7,276 nt of DNA from Pseudomonadota bacterium (GTDB taxonomy: Bacteria > Myxococcota > Polyangia > Polyangiales > Polyangiaceae). Location: positions 1 through 7,276 of the forward strand of contig JAEZYO010000545.1 of assembly GCA_023419055.1 (NCBI GenBank), written 5' to 3'. How positions within the stretch are numbered: position 1 is the first letter of the stretch; the number at the start of each line of letters is the position of its first letter. Below are positions 5,826 to 7,276 of this stretch, one piece after another. A program made the position numbers and the translations under genes. Below the pieces are notes generated by a model, which worked only from the letters and a program-made list of their open reading frames with translations, had not been told where the DNA came from and did not search any database.

Positions 5826-7193
5826 ATGTGGGAGCGAAAGGGTCGCTGGGGAGCGTACGCGTGGCGCATTGGTGCAGGGGCGCTTTCGCTGTCGACCGTC
5901 CTTTGTCTTACGGACGTGGCCGTCGCACAATCACCCCCGACCGAGGTGGTCCAGCTCTCACCCGGCGCGGCGGCCCTCACGCAGAGCGGACTCCTCGATT
6001 CGCGCACCCGGGACGACCAGGCGTACGTCTTCCGAGGAACGGCGGGGCAGGTGCTCGAAATCGAGCTTCGCTCGAGCAACCCCGACGTCTCCTTCTCCGT
6101 GACCCCTGTCGGGCCAGGATCGGCCCTCGTGAACTCGTCGATCACGGGCGAAAACCACTGGACGGGGAGGCTGCCGGCGACCGGCGACTACACCGTGCGG
6201 GTTTATCTGCAGCGCTCGGCCTCGCGCCGCGGGGTCACGGCGACCTACTGGCTCTCGCTCGCGATCCGCGCCGTGACTCCGCCCGCGGCGAGCAGGCTCG
6301 GTGGTACGAGCTGGCAGCTCGTACGCGTCCAATCCGCGCCTGATCGTGTGCTCGTCCTGCGCGCCGGGCAGCGAGAGAAGTACACGCTCACCTTCGGCTC
6401 CGACGGGCGCATCGCCCTCCGCGCCGATTGCAATCGCGCTCAGGGCACTTGGATGTCGGCCGGTGGAAATCAGCTGAGCCTCAGCGCGCTCAGCAGCACG
6501 CGAGCCGCTTGCGCCGAGGGCTCTCTGGACGATCGCTTTCTCCACGACATGCCGTACGTGCGCTCCTACTCGCAGCGCAACGGTCGACTCTACTTGTCGC
6601 TGATGACGGACGGCGGGATCTACGAGTTCGAGCCGCTCTCGAGCGCCGCGCCGGAGGCGGCCAGCCCGTCTTTCGACTGCGACCGCGCGAGGTCGGCCGT
6701 GGAACGCAGCATCTGCGCCGATCCACGCCTCGCCGCCCGAGACAACCAGCTCGCGAACGTCTACGGGGAATCCGTGCGCCGCAGCGGCGGGCACGCCGAA
6801 TCCTGGCTTTCGACGAGCCAGCAGGCGTTCATCCGGCAGCGCAACTCCTGCGAACGGAGCGACGACAGGCTCGCTTGCCTCGAGCGCGTCTACGACGAGC
6901 GCATCGCCGAGGTCCAGGTCAAGGGAGGGCTCGTCACCTCGCGCGGCCCCGTCACGTTCGCGTGCGCGGACTCGCGCGGCACTCCGGATCGGGTCTCCGC
7001 GACGTTTCACCAGTCAGAGCCGCCCTCGGTCACGCTAGAGCGAGGGTCCGATCGGGTGTTCGCGGTCGCGGGCCCGAGCGGGAGCGGCGTACGCTACGAA
7101 GCTCCCAGCGTGGTGTTCTGGGAGAAAGGGCAGGAGGCGCAGGTGAGCTTCTGGGGCGCCGAAATGCGCTGCGTGCCGCGCTATCGTAAGTGA
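5826..7193 (+). CDS. Secreted four-domain protein: PliG/PPC-like, META (HslJ), LprI (DUF1311) and MliC domains
   Basis: This 455-residue exported protein probably inhibits lysozymes in the periplasm or outside the cell. A Sec signal peptide (residues 1-34, basic N-region, cut at AVA|QS) is followed by four domains. (1) Residues 40-150: a beta domain with YVFRGTAGQ at 67-75 and RLPATGDYTVRV at 115-126, resembling PPC domains and the g-type lysozyme inhibitor PliG. (2) Residues 157-271: a META/HslJ domain, SWQLVRV to YEFEPL, with ADCNRAQGTW at 200-209. (3) Residues 282-364: LprI/DUF1311, with FDCDRARSAVERSIC at 283-297, QQAFIRQRNSC at 332-342 and CLERVYDERI at 351-360. (4) Residues 370-450: MliC, with FAC at 378-380, GSGVRY at 419-424, FWEKGQEAQV at 431-440 and MRC at 447-449. 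The eight mature cysteines come as one pair in META (202, 229), four in LprI (285, 297, 342, 351) and one pair in MliC (380, 449), fitting four disulfides. There is no lipobox, so it should be soluble rather than membrane-anchored like classical MliC. It lies 32 nt after the helicase gene and may share its transcript. The META, LprI and MliC calls are firm; the first domain is tentative. Confidence 0.93.
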   Translation: MWERKGRWGAYAWRIGAGALSLSTVLCLTDVAVAQSPPTEVVQLSPGAAALTQSGLLDSRTRDDQAYVFRGTAGQVLEIELRSSNPDVSFSVTPVGPGSALVNSSITGENHWTGRLPATGDYTVRVYLQRSASRRGVTATYWLSLAIRAVTPPAASRLGGTSWQLVRVQSAPDRVLVLRAGQREKYTLTFGSDGRIALRADCNRAQGTWMSAGGNQLSLSALSSTRAACAEGSLDDRFLHDMPYVRSYSQRNGRLYLSLMTDGGIYEFEPLSSAAPEAASPSFDCDRARSAVERSICADPRLAARDNQLANVYGESVRRSGGHAESWLSTSQQAFIRQRNSCERSDDRLACLERVYDERIAEVQVKGGLVTSRGPVTFACADSRGTPDRVSATFHQSEPPSVTLERGSDRVFAVAGPSGSGVRYEAPSVVFWEKGQEAQVSFWGAEMRCVPRYRK

Positions 7194-7276
7194 TTCGTGG
7201 CTCGAGCTTCTGGAAACAAGATGCCGAGCGCGCGCTCGTAACGCGCCTCGCTCGTCGCGAGCAGCGTGGGCTCGGG
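7181..7276 (-). CDS. Probable C-terminal end of a convergent gene (partial)
   Basis: Read on the minus strand from the window edge, one frame stays open for 31 codons and ends at TAG (7183-7181). It ends in RYERALGILFPEARATNHLR. The first 20 or so codons almost all end in G or C, as in the real genes here; the last ten are less biased. The other two minus frames give Arg/Ser-rich, unlikely sequences, and the plus strand offers only a 14-codon frame. It would overlap the 3' end of the exported-protein gene by 13 bp in a tail-to-tail arrangement. The tail is too short to identify a family. Confidence 0.45.
   Translation of the reverse strand, partial: PEPTLLATSEARYERALGILFPEARATNHLR

Noticed and set aside
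5958..7010. 350-codon minus-strand open frame
   Set aside because: Antisense to the four-domain exported protein, whose cysteines and motifs are clearly conserved; the antisense product has no recognisable feature.

Overview
The window is very GC-rich, and its genes strongly prefer codons ending in G or C. This base use, the large signalling protein fusions and the number of exported proteins fit a myxobacterium (Myxococcota, Polyangia-like). That placement is an inference from style and gene content; no rRNA or marker gene is present. I see no tRNA, rRNA, CRISPR array, insertion sequence, phage gene or long repeat. The window reads as ordinary, densely packed chromosome carrying unusual proteins.

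Layout: (1) 35-958, plus strand: a short-signal lipoprotein whose mature part is mostly charged helix or coiled coil, function unknown. (2) 3354-964, minus strand: a 796-residue cytoplasmic signalling protein. It carries a LacI-type ligand-binding domain without a DNA-binding head, then helical and GAF-like sections, then a SpoIIE/RsbU-type PPM phosphatase. Its stop codon lies 5 bp from the lipoprotein stop (convergent). (3) 3355-3465: the only sizeable non-coding stretch, a divergent intergenic region. (4) 3466-5793, plus strand: a SUV3-like ATP-dependent RNA helicase of the type common in alphaproteobacteria, with its own C-terminal half. (5) 5826-7193, plus strand, 32 nt after the helicase and with a near-perfect Shine-Dalgarno site: a secreted four-domain protein. 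It joins a PliG/PPC-like beta domain, a META/HslJ domain, an LprI-type (DUF1311) domain and an MliC domain. (6) 7276-7181, minus strand: the probable last 31 codons of a convergent gene that continues beyond the window.

No single pathway links these genes. The phosphatase looks like an orphan switch: it should sense a small molecule, probably a sugar-like ligand, and dephosphorylate a STAS-type anti-sigma antagonist encoded elsewhere. The helicase probably acts in RNA turnover. The most interesting product is the secreted 455-residue protein. Up to three of its four domains resemble families of bacterial lysozyme inhibitors, suggesting one polypeptide that protects peptidoglycan from several lysozyme classes. 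The MliC part keeps the Ser and Lys expected to enter the lysozyme active site.
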